Source: Eudoraea chungangensis (GTDB taxonomy: Bacteria > Bacteroidota > Bacteroidia > Flavobacteriales > Flavobacteriaceae). Taken from it: 64,000 bases of DNA. Positions 17,516 through 26,653 of the stretch are shown piece by piece. Location: contig NZ_JARDUB010000006.1 of NCBI RefSeq assembly GCF_029360665.1, forward strand, positions 372,001 through 436,000, in the 5' to 3' direction. Under the pieces are notes generated by a model. It worked only from the letters and a program-made list of their open reading frames with translations, was not told where the DNA came from and did no database searches. The position numbers were made by a program, and so were the translations under genes. How positions within the stretch are numbered: the first letter of the stretch is position 1; every line of letters begins with the position of its first letter.

Positions 17516-18448
17516 ATGAGTTCCCAACTGCATATTACTAACGGGGATAGTTTTACCCAAAAGTTAAAATCTTTACAACTTAAGGGCGATATTATTACCT
17601 GGAGGGAAATGCTTTGTGAGGGAAAAACTGAGACAAATGTTGGCAGTGAATCTTTCTGGAAAACTCGCTTCGAATTTCTTCACAAGAATTATAAAGTTAG
17701 CAAATCCTGGTTTGTTGAAAAGACCCTAAAAGAATACCGTTCCCTTTGTAATCATAAACAACAAGACCAAATTATACTTTGGTTTGAATACGACTTGTTT
17801 TGTCAAGTTAATATGCTAGCGGTGTTGAGTTGGCTGAAAAAACATCGACGCTATGCTGAAATATATTTGGTTTGCAGCGGTAATGAAGATCAAACAGACA
17901 AACTTTATGGTCTTAACGACCTAAGCGACGAATATCTTCTTAGAATGTTCGACAAAAAGACAAAGTTATCGCAAAATGATATTGAGTATGCCGATTATGT
18001 TTGGCAATTATATTGCAGTGATAACCCTATCCGACTGGAAAATCTAATGGATTATGACAGCTATCAGTATGACTACCTCTCCGATGCAATCAAATCGCAT
18101 CTGAAGCGATTTCCGACTATTAAAAATGGTCTGAACGAGATGGAAAACCGAATTTTAGAAATGGCCATACAGGAAAAACCCAAGTCTAAAAAGGAGCTGC
18201 TCGGAAATCTTATTGGAAGCCAAGGACTGTATGGATTTGGAGACACCCAATACGAGAGAGTAATATCTAATTTAAAGCCTCTTTTCTCTTCTTTTAACCC
18301 AGTTCGTGTAAATTCAAGAGGGAAGTCCATAGTCTTAAGCGAAAGTAACTATTATTCCCAAATCCGAGACTCCGAAGTGTATCTAGGCGGTGCATTGAAA
18401 TACAACTTCCTTTACAATACCGAAACCAGCAGGATTTTAAAACTGTAG
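17516..18448 (+). CDS. DUF1835-domain protein
   Basis: 310 residues. The N-terminal half matches the DUF1835 pattern: LHITNGDSFTQKLK at the start, ITWREMLCEG near residue 30 and ILWFEYDLFCQVNML near residue 90. The remainder resembles the accompanying DUF3658-like C-terminal region. The function of the family is unknown. It has no signal or membrane segment and is presumably cytosolic. The gene is one base from the nucleoside phosphorylase, and with the gene after that forms a tightly coupled trio. I cannot assign a reaction. Confidence 0.85.
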   Translation: MSSQLHITNGDSFTQKLKSLQLKGDIITWREMLCEGKTETNVGSESFWKTRFEFLHKNYKVSKSWFVEKTLKEYRSLCNHKQQDQIILWFEYDLFCQVNMLAVLSWLKKHRRYAEIYLVCSGNEDQTDKLYGLNDLSDEYLLRMFDKKTKLSQNDIEYADYVWQLYCSDNPIRLENLMDYDSYQYDYLSDAIKSHLKRFPTIKNGLNEMENRILEMAIQEKPKSKKELLGNLIGSQGLYGFGDTQYERVISNLKPLFSSFNPVRVNSRGKSIVLSESNYYSQIRDSEVYLGGALKYNFLYNTETSRILKL

Positions 18449-18449
18449 T

Positions 18450-19322
18450 ATGCAGTTAGGTGCTTCCGAACTTATTCTCAACGCTGATCATAGTATATAC
18501 CACCTTAATTTGTTACCTCAAGACATTGCACAGACCGTCATTCTTGTTGGGGATCCAAATAGAGTTCCTTTAATATCAGAACATTTCGAGACTATTGAAT
18601 TTAAAAAAGGAAAAAGAGAATTTATTACCCATACAGGAAGTTTTAGGGGAAAAAGAATATCCGTTCTATCCACAGGTATTGGGGCAGACAATATAGATAT
18701 AGTGATGAACGAATTAGATGCTCTGGTTAATATAGATTTTGAAAGGCGCAGAATAAAAGAGGAAAAGACAAGTCTAGACATTATACGCCTGGGTACATCA
18801 GGAAGTATACAACCAAATATATCGATTGATTCTTTTTTACTCAGTGAGTATGCCATGGGATTCGATAGTGTAATCCACTACTACGACAGCGAACACATCC
18901 AATATCCTGAAATGCAACTGGCCTTTATTGACCATATGAAATGGTCTGTTTTTAAGTCTATTCCGTATGTGGTAGATTCAGATAACATCCTGACACAAAA
19001 ACTGAATTCCGAACTTACTACCTTAGGCTTTACAGCTACAAATGTTGGTTTTTATGGTCCGCAAGGAAGAAAATTACGTTTAAGATTGGAAGATGACAAT
19101 CTGAATTCGAAACTATCATCCTTTAGCTATCAGGGCAAACAAATTACAAACTTAGAAATGGAGACTTCTGCTATTTTCGGTCTAGCAAAACTGTTGGGGC
19201 ATAGTGCGGCTTCTTTAAATGTTATTTTGGCCAATAGAACCACGGAAGAGTTTTCTGAAAATCCAGCCAGAGCTATAGAGAATCTAATAGAGTATACCCT
19301 AGATAAAATCGGCAGCTATTGA
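18450..19322 (+). CDS. Nucleoside phosphorylase (uridine-phosphorylase family)
   Basis: 290 residues. Phosphorylase features are visible: VGDPNRVPLI (phosphate site), STGIGADNIDIVMNEL, LGTSGSIQ and the nucleoside-binding NLEMETSAIFGLAKLLGH. The enzyme would reversibly cleave a ribonucleoside with phosphate. It lies one base after the DUF1835 gene and its stop codon overlaps the start of the next gene. Substrate could be uridine, a purine nucleoside or an unusual nucleoside; the family is broad. Confidence 0.9.
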   Translation: MQLGASELILNADHSIYHLNLLPQDIAQTVILVGDPNRVPLISEHFETIEFKKGKREFITHTGSFRGKRISVLSTGIGADNIDIVMNELDALVNIDFERRRIKEEKTSLDIIRLGTSGSIQPNISIDSFLLSEYAMGFDSVIHYYDSEHIQYPEMQLAFIDHMKWSVFKSIPYVVDSDNILTQKLNSELTTLGFTATNVGFYGPQGRKLRLRLEDDNLNSKLSSFSYQGKQITNLEMETSAIFGLAKLLGHSAASLNVILANRTTEEFSENPARAIENLIEYTLDKIGSY

Positions 19323-20170
19323 AAACTTTACGAATAATTGGAGTTCCAGAGCATTTTAACCTACCATGGCACCTGGCCATAGAAAAGGGATTGTTTCATG
19401 AGGAGGGTATAGTTCTTGAATGGACAGATATCCCTGAAGGTACAGGAAAAATGAGTAAAATGCTGGGAGAAAACGAGGCAGATCTAGCTATTATTCTTAC
19501 CGAAGGAATTGTTCGTAGTATCGTGGAAGGAAACCCATCTAAAATAATACAAAACTATATAGCCACTCCATTGCTTTGGGGTATACATGTGGGCGCAAAA
19601 AGTCCCTATTACAAACTCAAAGACCTTGATGGCAAGGTTTCGGCAATTAGTAGAATAGGAAGTGGAAGTCATTTAATGTCTTTTGTAAATGCCAAAAAAC
19701 AAGCTTGGGATATAAACAACATTAACTTTAACATTATAAACACACTAGATGGTGCCATTAAAAGTATAACTTCAAATGAATCTGATTATTTCTTATGGGA
19801 ACAGTTTACAACCAAGCCCTTGGTAGATAGTGGAATTTTCAGGTTTCTTGGTAATTGCCCCACTCCTTGGCCGTGTTTTGTTATTGCTGCATCGGAAAAT
19901 GCTTTGATTAATAAGCTTGATGAAATAAAGGCTGTTTTAAAGTGTATTAATTCTTTTACCAGAGAATTTAAATCTATCCCTGGAATTGACATGACTCTTG
20001 CAAATAGATATAAGCAAGATCTTTTAGATATTCGAAGTTGGTTACAAATAACGGAATGGAGTCAGGATCTTACGCAAACAGCAACCCTTATGGAGGTTCA
20101 GGATACTTTAGAAGAACTAAATTTAATTTCGCACAAGCTCAGACCAGAATTACTTTTTACCAACGTATAG
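19319..20170 (+). CDS. Cytosolic substrate-binding-fold protein (NMT1/SsuA-like)
   Basis: 283 residues, starting with TTG in a TTGA overlap with the phosphorylase stop codon. The fold is that of periplasmic binding proteins: IIGVPEHFNLPWHLAIEKGLF, EADLAIILTEGIVRSIVEG and IGSGSHLMSFV match the NMT1/TauA-type pattern. There is no signal peptide and no ABC transporter gene nearby, so it is probably a cytosolic enzyme or sensor. Proteins of this fold that work in the cytosol include MqnA/MqnD (menaquinone) and THI5 (thiamine precursor). It is translationally coupled to the nucleoside phosphorylase and overlaps the ung gene tail-to-tail by 14 bases. Confidence 0.8.
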   Translation: MKTLRIIGVPEHFNLPWHLAIEKGLFHEEGIVLEWTDIPEGTGKMSKMLGENEADLAIILTEGIVRSIVEGNPSKIIQNYIATPLLWGIHVGAKSPYYKLKDLDGKVSAISRIGSGSHLMSFVNAKKQAWDINNINFNIINTLDGAIKSITSNESDYFLWEQFTTKPLVDSGIFRFLGNCPTPWPCFVIAASENALINKLDEIKAVLKCINSFTREFKSIPGIDMTLANRYKQDLLDIRSWLQITEWSQDLTQTATLMEVQDTLEELNLISHKLRPELLFTNV

Positions 20171-20822
20171 GGCTTCTCTCTAATTCTAGCAACAATTTAT
20201 TGGTTTTACTAAAGTGCTTGTTGCCGAACCAATAGCCCCTATTCGCGCTTAAAGGTGATGGATGTCCACTTTCTAAGATATAGTGTGTTTTACGATCTAT
20301 TAAACGACCTTTTTTCTTTGCATAACCTCCCCATAAAAGAAAAATAATGCCCTCCTTATTATTTGAAACTGTTTTTATTACTTCATCTGTAAACTTCTCC
20401 CATCCTTTATTTTGATGACTTCCTGGCTGTTTTTCGCGCACTGTGAGTGTAGCATTTAATAGCAGCACCCCTTGTTTGGCCCACGAAGTTAAATCACCAC
20501 TTTGCGGATAAGGCTTGCCTACATCTTTTTCAAGTTCTTTAAAAATATTCTTTAAGGAAGGGGGATGATCCAGCTCGGGACCTACGGAAAAGCTCATCCC
20601 TTTAGCCTGCATCGGACCGTGATAAGGGTCTTGCCCTAAAATTACTACCTTAACTGCGTTGAATGGACAATGATTAAAAGCGGCGAAAATATTTTTTTCT
20701 TCAGGATAGCACGTATTGTTTTTATACTCTTCTCTAACAAAGTTAGCTAACTCTTGGAAATATGGTTTTTCAAACTCCCCTTTTAGCTGGTTTTTCCAGC
20801 TTTTTTGAATATTTACTCTCAT
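20157..20822 (-). CDS. ung: Uracil-DNA glycosylase
   Basis: 221 residues, the normal length for family 1 UDG. The catalytic motif GQDPYHG with Asp and His is present around residue 65, and the second motif HPSPLSANRGYWFGNKHF near residue 190 forms the minor-groove loop. The enzyme removes uracil from DNA. The gene is divergent from mutS2; the 160-base gap between them holds both promoters. Confidence 0.97.
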   Translation of the reverse strand: MRVNIQKSWKNQLKGEFEKPYFQELANFVREEYKNNTCYPEEKNIFAAFNHCPFNAVKVVILGQDPYHGPMQAKGMSFSVGPELDHPPSLKNIFKELEKDVGKPYPQSGDLTSWAKQGVLLLNATLTVREKQPGSHQNKGWEKFTDEVIKTVSNNKEGIIFLLWGGYAKKKGRLIDRKTHYILESGHPSPLSANRGYWFGNKHFSKTNKLLLELERSPIRW

Positions 20823-20845
20823 CTAGAATACTATCATATAGAGAT

Positions 20846-20853
20846 CAAAACTA
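20846..20853 (-). promoter_or_regulatory. Likely -7 box of ung
   Basis: On the minus strand this reads TAGTTTTG, matching TAnnTTTG, and lies 24 bases before the ung start. A TTG 22 bases further upstream is a loose -33 match. Confidence 0.45.
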
Positions 20854-20936
20854 CTTTAATTGAGTTTAATTTTCACAATCGCTTGTAAGCTTACTTCTTT
20901 AATTGCCCTATTTGTTAGAATTTTCAAAACCCTTTT

Positions 20937-20966
20937 TTTGAGTGTGCAGCCTATTCCATACCTTTG
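20937..20966 (+). promoter_or_regulatory. mutS2 promoter (TTTG-N18-TACCTTTG)
   Basis: TTTG at 20937-20940 and TACCTTTG at 20959-20966 are 18 bases apart, a full match to the Bacteroidota consensus. The ATG follows 17 bases later. Confidence 0.7.
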
Positions 20967-20982
20967 ACAGCCGTATAATTTT

Positions 20983-23157
20983 ATGAAACAGTTGATTGAA
21001 CATAAGACACTAGAAGATTTAGAATTTCCATTGGTTTTACAAGAAATTTCCAGTCGTTGTAACACAGAACTTGGAAAAAAAAGAGCTTTGGCCTTGTTGC
21101 CTTTTCTATTGGAAAAGAAAATTCACTTTAGTCTGGGGGTTACTTCGGAATATCTGGCGTCTTTCGAAAACGACAATCGCATTCCCAACCATGGTTTTGA
21201 AAGTATTACAAAAGAAATAAAATACCTCAATATAGAAAACACAACTCTTGAAGTGGAAAGTTTTAGGCGTATTTCAACTGTTTGTCTTACCGTTAGTACA
21301 CACAAAAAGTTCTTTTTAAAATTTAACGAATACTACCCTTTACTAAGTGAAACCGCAAGCGCCTTAGTTTATGAAGCCCATATTTTAGAACAGATTAATG
21401 CGGTGGTAGACAAGTTTGGAGAAATAAGGGATGATGCCTCTGAGCAGCTACACGTCCTTCGAAAAGAAATGAATATAGTCCGAGCAAAAATCAGTCAGAG
21501 TTTTAACCAGGCGCTGTATAAATACCAGGCATCAGAATTTCTTGACGACATAAAGGAAAGCGTAGTAGATAACAGAAGGGTATTGGCGGTAAAATCCATG
21601 TATCGAAAAAAGGTTAAAGGTTCGGTTATGGGAGTCTCAAAGACAGGTAGTATCAGCTATATAGAACCAGAAACGACGCTTAATTTTAGCAGAGAATTAA
21701 ACAATCTGCTTTTTGATGAGAAAGAGGAAATTCAGCGCATTCTAAATCAATTAACCCTTTCAATTAGGCCCTATCGAGATTTGCTAATAAACTACCAAGA
21801 TTATCTCGCTCAAATAGATATTACAGCGGCTAAAGCAAAATATGCGAAAGACATAAACGCTCTTCTACCGAAAATCAATCAAGATGGAAAGTTATATTTA
21901 CGCAATGCCTATCACCCTTTGTTATGGTTAAGCAATAAGCGAAGTAATGTTAAGACTTATGCGCAGACCATAGAGTTAGATCAAAACAGACGTATCATTG
22001 TTATTTCTGGCCCCAATGCCGGAGGAAAAAGTATTACGCTAAAAACTATTGGACTATTACAGTTAATGCTGCAAAGCGGTATACTTATTCCCGTTCATGA
22101 GAGAAGTTCGGTTTGTCTTTTTCAGAACATTCTTACCGATATAGGTGATAATCAATCTATTGAAAACCATTTGAGTACTTATAGTTACCGCTTAAAGAAT
22201 ATGCGAAGTTTTCTTAAAAAATGTAACGAGGAAACTATGTTCCTTATCGATGAATTTGGAACAGGAAGTGATCCAGAATTAGGAGGGGCATTGGCAGAAG
22301 CTTTTTTAGAAGTTTTTTATGATCGCGGAGCCTATGGGGTAATTACCACACATTACGCCAACCTTAAGGCGTTGGCAGACGAATTACCACATGCAACCAA
22401 TGCTAACATGCTTTTTAATTCCAAAACCCTGGAACCCATTTACACATTAGAACTAGGCCAACCAGGGAGTTCTTTTACATTTGAGGTAGCACAAAAAAAT
22501 GGCATCCCATATAATCTCATAAACAAAGCCAAAAAGAAAGTTGCAAGAGGTAAATTGCGTTTTGATGCTACTATTGCCAAAATGCAAAAAGAACGCTCTA
22601 AAATGGCTCAAACCGGGAATAGACTGGAAGAAGAAGAGTCAAAAGCCAGAGAAGAGGCAGTGCGATTAGAAAAGTTGAATGCCAAGATAAAATCCAAGCT
22701 AGAGAATTACCAAGAACTCTATGCACATGACCGGCGTATGATTCTTCTTGGTAATAAGGTTAATACAGCTTCTGAAAAATACTTTCAGGATAAGAAAAAG
22801 CGAGTATTGGTTTCTGAATTACTTCGAATCGTAGAAACAGAAAATAGCAAACGGAAGAAAAAATCTGCTGCAGAAGCCAAGAAAGCTAGGCAAAAGAAAG
22901 CCCAAACTGCACAGGAAGTACAGAAGGAGGTTAAAATTATAAAAAAGAAGAAAGCCATTGAAAACAAAAGAACCAGGCAAAAAGAGATACAAAAACCTAA
23001 AGCGGTACTAAAAATTGGTGATCGAGTGCGCATGCCAGACGGAAAAGCCGTTGGAGTAATAGATAAAATAGAAAAAAACAAAGCCGTGGTGAATTATGGC
23101 ATCTTTACCACGAATATTGGGGTTGATCAATTAGAATTGGTAGAAAAGAAAAAGTAA
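20983..23157 (+). CDS. MutS2-like ATPase lacking the Smr nuclease domain
   Basis: 724 residues. The ATPase domain has Walker A SGPNAGGKS near residue 345 and Walker B MFLIDEFGTGSDPELGG near 430, both of the MutS2 type. It lacks the N-terminal mismatch-recognition domain of MutS1, and the long Lys/Glu-rich coiled region after residue 515 leads to a small beta domain (KIGDRVRMPDGKAVGVI) where the protein ends. Bacillus MutS2 continues into an Smr nuclease or ribosome-rescue domain, absent here. The protein probably acts on branched DNA or collided ribosomes. Confidence 0.9.
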   Translation: MKQLIEHKTLEDLEFPLVLQEISSRCNTELGKKRALALLPFLLEKKIHFSLGVTSEYLASFENDNRIPNHGFESITKEIKYLNIENTTLEVESFRRISTVCLTVSTHKKFFLKFNEYYPLLSETASALVYEAHILEQINAVVDKFGEIRDDASEQLHVLRKEMNIVRAKISQSFNQALYKYQASEFLDDIKESVVDNRRVLAVKSMYRKKVKGSVMGVSKTGSISYIEPETTLNFSRELNNLLFDEKEEIQRILNQLTLSIRPYRDLLINYQDYLAQIDITAAKAKYAKDINALLPKINQDGKLYLRNAYHPLLWLSNKRSNVKTYAQTIELDQNRRIIVISGPNAGGKSITLKTIGLLQLMLQSGILIPVHERSSVCLFQNILTDIGDNQSIENHLSTYSYRLKNMRSFLKKCNEETMFLIDEFGTGSDPELGGALAEAFLEVFYDRGAYGVITTHYANLKALADELPHATNANMLFNSKTLEPIYTLELGQPGSSFTFEVAQKNGIPYNLINKAKKKVARGKLRFDATIAKMQKERSKMAQTGNRLEEEESKAREEAVRLEKLNAKIKSKLENYQELYAHDRRMILLGNKVNTASEKYFQDKKKRVLVSELLRIVETENSKRKKKSAAEAKKARQKKAQTAQEVQKEVKIIKKKKAIENKRTRQKEIQKPKAVLKIGDRVRMPDGKAVGVIDKIEKNKAVVNYGIFTTNIGVDQLELVEKKK

Positions 23158-23214
23158 TTCTTCTTAAGAAACGAAAACCATTCAATATATTAGAATTCGC
23201 AGTATTTTTACCAA

Positions 23215-23628
23215 ATGAAAATTCCAGAAGATAAGGCGGTAATTTTTTTCGACGGAGTGTGTAATCTATGCAATGATGCGGTTCTATTCATAATTAAAAG
23301 AGACAAAAAAAATAAATTTCTATTTGCTCCATTGCAAGGAATTGCCGGAGAAGAGTTTATTAAGTCGCGTAATATAGATCTTACTAAAATAGACTCCATT
23401 ATACTTTACGAGCCCAATCTCGCATATTATTCCAAGTCAACAGCGGCACTAAAAATCGGAAAGTCCTTTGGCGGCTTCTACCAAATTTTAGCAATATTCG
23501 AATGGTTGCCGGCATCCCTAAGGGACGCCATATATGATATTATAGCAAGAAACAGATACCAGTGGTTTGGAAAAAAAGAGGCTTGTATGATTCCGACACC
23601 AGAACTGCAGTCCAAGTTTATGGACTAA
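23215..23628 (+). CDS. DCC-family thiol-disulfide oxidoreductase (DUF393)
   Basis: 137 residues. The family signature FFDGVCNLCNDAV with the D-G-x-C-x-x-C redox motif is at residues 11-22, and the second half contains KSTAALKI and the RYQWFGKKEAC pattern typical of the family. Predicted soluble and thioredoxin-like. It follows mutS2 with a 57-base gap and its stop abuts the stop of the opposing QEGLA gene. Substrate unknown. Confidence 0.92.
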   Translation: MKIPEDKAVIFFDGVCNLCNDAVLFIIKRDKKNKFLFAPLQGIAGEEFIKSRNIDLTKIDSIILYEPNLAYYSKSTAALKIGKSFGGFYQILAIFEWLPASLRDAIYDIIARNRYQWFGKKEACMIPTPELQSKFMD

Positions 23629-24801
23629 CTATTTTAGATTGTTTAGAATAAAATCTAACTTATCATTATCTAGTGTCTTTTTGGCGTAAGCGTGGTTATT
23701 AAAGCTTATTTCATTCGCCAAACCTAAACGCTTCATATAAGCTATATCGTCCAAATAATTTAGTGATACTTTGCCACTTAAGAGAGTATCTAGGGATTCT
23801 CCTTTTTGGTACCTTTTATAAATTTTCTTCAATCCACTTAGATACAAACGATCTTTTGTAAAACCTCCGCCACGATGAGCCCGCAGTGTAATTCCAAAGG
23901 CCTCATGTTTGTTTAGTTTATATTGATTGTGGATAAGATCAAAGGTATCGCAGAAGCTGTAACCTTTAATTAAACTATCGGAAGCTAACACTCTATAAGA
24001 CAATTCTTTGAGTCTTTTTAAAGTTAAAGCCCCACTCATGTATTCACTAAAAACAGCCAAACCTTCCTGGGTTTCCACATTCTTCGGAAAACCATTAGAA
24101 AATATTTTTAGAGGCTGTAGTAATCCATTAAATGTGGTTACTAAATGTACGCCAATCTCGTGATTTGCCAGCGTAAGGAGTTGGTTCTGACTAAACTTTG
24201 CATTTCTCTTTATCAGGAGGGTTTTTGTAGCATTGCTAACCATGGCATCGGCAGAGATATGTGTTGCATATTTAATGTGAAAAGGAAAGTCATAAGACTT
24301 GGCAAAATCTTCAAAATACCTTTTTGCATCTTCTGGTGAAAATACTTTTTCCATTTCTGCAGTTGCTGGCTCATCTTCGAAATGAAGAATAAACTTAGCA
24401 TTTTGCACATCCTTCTCTGTTGGTGTACCATATATCCGAAGGGAATTGTAGTAAAACTCCTTTCCATTCCCTATAGTTTTTATACACTGCACCATATTGG
24501 CGTAGTAATAAATAATCTCGGTATACAAGTTCCTTAACGCTGGGTCTGAAATTCGTTCTAGTCGCTGAGAATAGAAGAGGCGATGCAGTTTATATGGATC
24601 GAACTTTAGCTTTGGGTATTTAAAATGAGGCTCATAGCTATATTTAGAGGCAAAAAAATGATTTTTCTCCTTTTCAATATTTAGTGGATTTACATAACTC
24701 AACAACTCAATTCTGCGAATTAGACGGTCCAAGTTAGCGTCTATTTCCAAGAGGTTAGGATATGCTTGTTGTAAACTAGTCAGCGACTTTTCCGTGATCA
24801 T
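23629..24801 (-). CDS. QEGLA-motif (DUF1704) metallopeptidase-like protein
   Basis: 390 residues. The motif ANHEIGVHLV at residues 212-221 is an HExxxH zinc site, and TQEGLAVFSEYMSG at 244-257 gives the family name and the third likely ligand. The family has been annotated as flavohemoglobin expression-modulating; its eukaryotic relatives include the tubulin tyrosine carboxypeptidase MATCAP, so peptidase activity on the C-terminus of a peptide is plausible. It is the last gene of a four-gene operon and its start overlaps the previous stop by four bases (ATGA). Confidence 0.88.
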   Translation of the reverse strand: MITEKSLTSLQQAYPNLLEIDANLDRLIRRIELLSYVNPLNIEKEKNHFFASKYSYEPHFKYPKLKFDPYKLHRLFYSQRLERISDPALRNLYTEIIYYYANMVQCIKTIGNGKEFYYNSLRIYGTPTEKDVQNAKFILHFEDEPATAEMEKVFSPEDAKRYFEDFAKSYDFPFHIKYATHISADAMVSNATKTLLIKRNAKFSQNQLLTLANHEIGVHLVTTFNGLLQPLKIFSNGFPKNVETQEGLAVFSEYMSGALTLKRLKELSYRVLASDSLIKGYSFCDTFDLIHNQYKLNKHEAFGITLRAHRGGGFTKDRLYLSGLKKIYKRYQKGESLDTLLSGKVSLNYLDDIAYMKRLGLANEISFNNHAYAKKTLDNDKLDFILNNLK

Positions 24802-25625
24802 AAATCAGAAACCTGAAATTCTTTAGCCTGCAAAGGTATTAATTCTTTTAATTCTAATTCTACCCTTCTTACCACTTCAGGGAAAAGAATACCCGTGTAT
24901 TCATCGCAGTAAATCTTAGAAATTTCCGTTGCGAGGACCAAAGTATTTTGAAATGCAGCAGTTATGTGCTTTAAAAAATAACCATTACCCTGAAAGGTGT
25001 CGTTTAGTAAACAGTCCGATTTTATCTGGTGAGGTAATTGAATTCCTCCTAACTTTTTTTGCCAGGACTCTATGATATTCCCAAATCGTTTCTGGTCTAA
25101 ATTGGTTGTTCCCAGGTTCCAGGTAGGCACTTCTCTATCCCATCTTTTCCAATTATAGCTATGCATATCAAAAACTATAACTCTTGAATGTAACTTTTCC
25201 AATTGAAACAGCAATGCATCTACAACCTCATAGAAACTATAGTGTTTAGACAAACTACGGCTGTGCTCTTGTTCAGAAAGAGGTGTTTTCCAAAGTTGTT
25301 TACCCCAAGCGTCCGAATAAATAGCAGCTTCTGGCGGGCGGTTAAGGTCGTATTCGAATCTAGAATCTGCACCAGCGATAACTATAGGGTGTGATTTTAC
25401 CATTTCTTTGGTACAGGGATCTTCTTCATACCATCTGTCGTATTCACTATGCAGACAGTTATCCCATAACGATTTTCTAAACTGATGCCCATCATGTACA
25501 GCTGCACAAACATAAGAAGTATAGCTTTCAATTTTTAAATAAAAGGAATAGTCTTCTGAAACCGCTTCAAAGGGTATTTTATCGCTAATATTAGAAATTA
25601 TTTGTGCTACGCTAAGTCTAAGCAT
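24798..25625 (-). CDS. N-formylglutamate amidohydrolase-like protein
   Basis: About 275 residues. CAAVHDGHQFR near residue 40, FEYDLNRPPEAAIY near 95, VFDMHSYNWKR near 155 and the C-terminal ATEISKIYCDEYTG match the FGase (N-formylglutamate amidohydrolase) family, whose zinc ligands are in these His/Asp/Glu motifs. It should hydrolyse an amide or formyl group. The ATG at 25625 overlaps the end of the ATP-grasp gene by eight bases; ATG 25637 is an alternative and the TTG at 25661 is not needed. Its operon partners suggest action on a peptide or modified amino acid rather than histidine catabolism, because no hut genes are present. Confidence 0.85.
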   Translation of the reverse strand: MLRLSVAQIISNISDKIPFEAVSEDYSFYLKIESYTSYVCAAVHDGHQFRKSLWDNCLHSEYDRWYEEDPCTKEMVKSHPIVIAGADSRFEYDLNRPPEAAIYSDAWGKQLWKTPLSEQEHSRSLSKHYSFYEVVDALLFQLEKLHSRVIVFDMHSYNWKRWDREVPTWNLGTTNLDQKRFGNIIESWQKKLGGIQLPHQIKSDCLLNDTFQGNGYFLKHITAAFQNTLVLATEISKIYCDEYTGILFPEVVRRVELELKELIPLQAKEFQVSDL

Positions 25626-26649
25626 TTTCAACCTCATTGCGTAACCTCGACCTTCTGTCAAAGGCTTTTAATTTATCCATTACCTTGCTTTCAATAAAGT
25701 CGATTACCTTAGATTGGATTTTGGTTTTATAAACCTTGTTCATATAGGTTATTCCGCCTGGCGACATTACATTAACTTCCACCAATTTACCGCCAATTAC
25801 ATCAATCCCAACAAAAAACAAACCATCCTTAACCAACTTCGGGCCAATTTGTTTGCAAAGCGCCTTTTCTTGTTTCGTAAGACTATGTTTTGCTACAGAA
25901 CCTCCTGCAGAAACGTTAGATCTATGGTCGTCAGATCCGGGAATCCTTCTCATTGCACCTATTGGTTCCCCATTTAAAATTAAAATTCGGATATCTCCCT
26001 GGTCTGCCCCTTCAATATACTCCTGAAGAATCACGTAGTTAGAAGTACCGTCTGAATTGGTCACATAGAAATCTAACAGAGACTTAATATTAGACATAGC
26101 GGATTTTTCAATCAAAATAACCCCTGAGCCACCAAAACCATTCAGTGGTTTAAGAATCATTTTATCCGCTTTAGACTCCTTAATTTGTCTTACTAAATAG
26201 TTTTTATTTTTAGAAACATGTGTAGCTGGAATTATGTTGCTGTGACTATCCCCAAAAGCAGCCGTATATAATTTATTATTGGCTTCTCTAAGGCCTTGCA
26301 GTGAATTAACTATAAATACATCATCCTTGACCGAATCTAAAAAGTTTAGCATTAAGGGGTCTAAGGGTGGATTAGCTCTCATAAAGATTACGTCGAATCC
26401 CGCCAGAGGTAGCATCTCCTCTCTAATTTTTGCCTGTTTATAGAAACTTTTTAGATTCCCTGGAACTTTTGCCATTCTCCCGACGACCGTACAAAAAGCA
26501 TTGGTCACACTATTTCTTATGGTAAGGTTAGCCGGGGTGCATAGTGCCACGCCATGATTTCTTTTAACACATTCATGGATTAGGGTAAGACTAGTATCGT
26601 TTTCTGGGTCTATTTCTTCCCAAGGATACATTAGAAAGCAAATATTCAT
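25618..26649 (-). CDS. ATP-grasp ligase, glutathione synthetase (GshB)/RimK-like
   Basis: 343 residues from the ATG at 26649, which directly follows the symporter stop codon by four bases; upstream start codons would overlap that gene. The ATP-grasp elements are KPLNGFGGSGVILIE (glycine-rich loop), ILQEYIEGADQGDIRILILNGE and the Mg-binding VEVNVMSPGGITYMN. The closest named relatives are GshB, but no gshA is present, so ligation of an amino acid to another acceptor is likely. It stands between the symporter and the amidohydrolase genes. Confidence 0.88.
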   Translation of the reverse strand: MNICFLMYPWEEIDPENDTSLTLIHECVKRNHGVALCTPANLTIRNSVTNAFCTVVGRMAKVPGNLKSFYKQAKIREEMLPLAGFDVIFMRANPPLDPLMLNFLDSVKDDVFIVNSLQGLREANNKLYTAAFGDSHSNIIPATHVSKNKNYLVRQIKESKADKMILKPLNGFGGSGVILIEKSAMSNIKSLLDFYVTNSDGTSNYVILQEYIEGADQGDIRILILNGEPIGAMRRIPGSDDHRSNVSAGGSVAKHSLTKQEKALCKQIGPKLVKDGLFFVGIDVIGGKLVEVNVMSPGGITYMNKVYKTKIQSKVIDFIESKVMDKLKAFDRRSRLRNEVENA

Positions 26650-26653
26650 TTTT

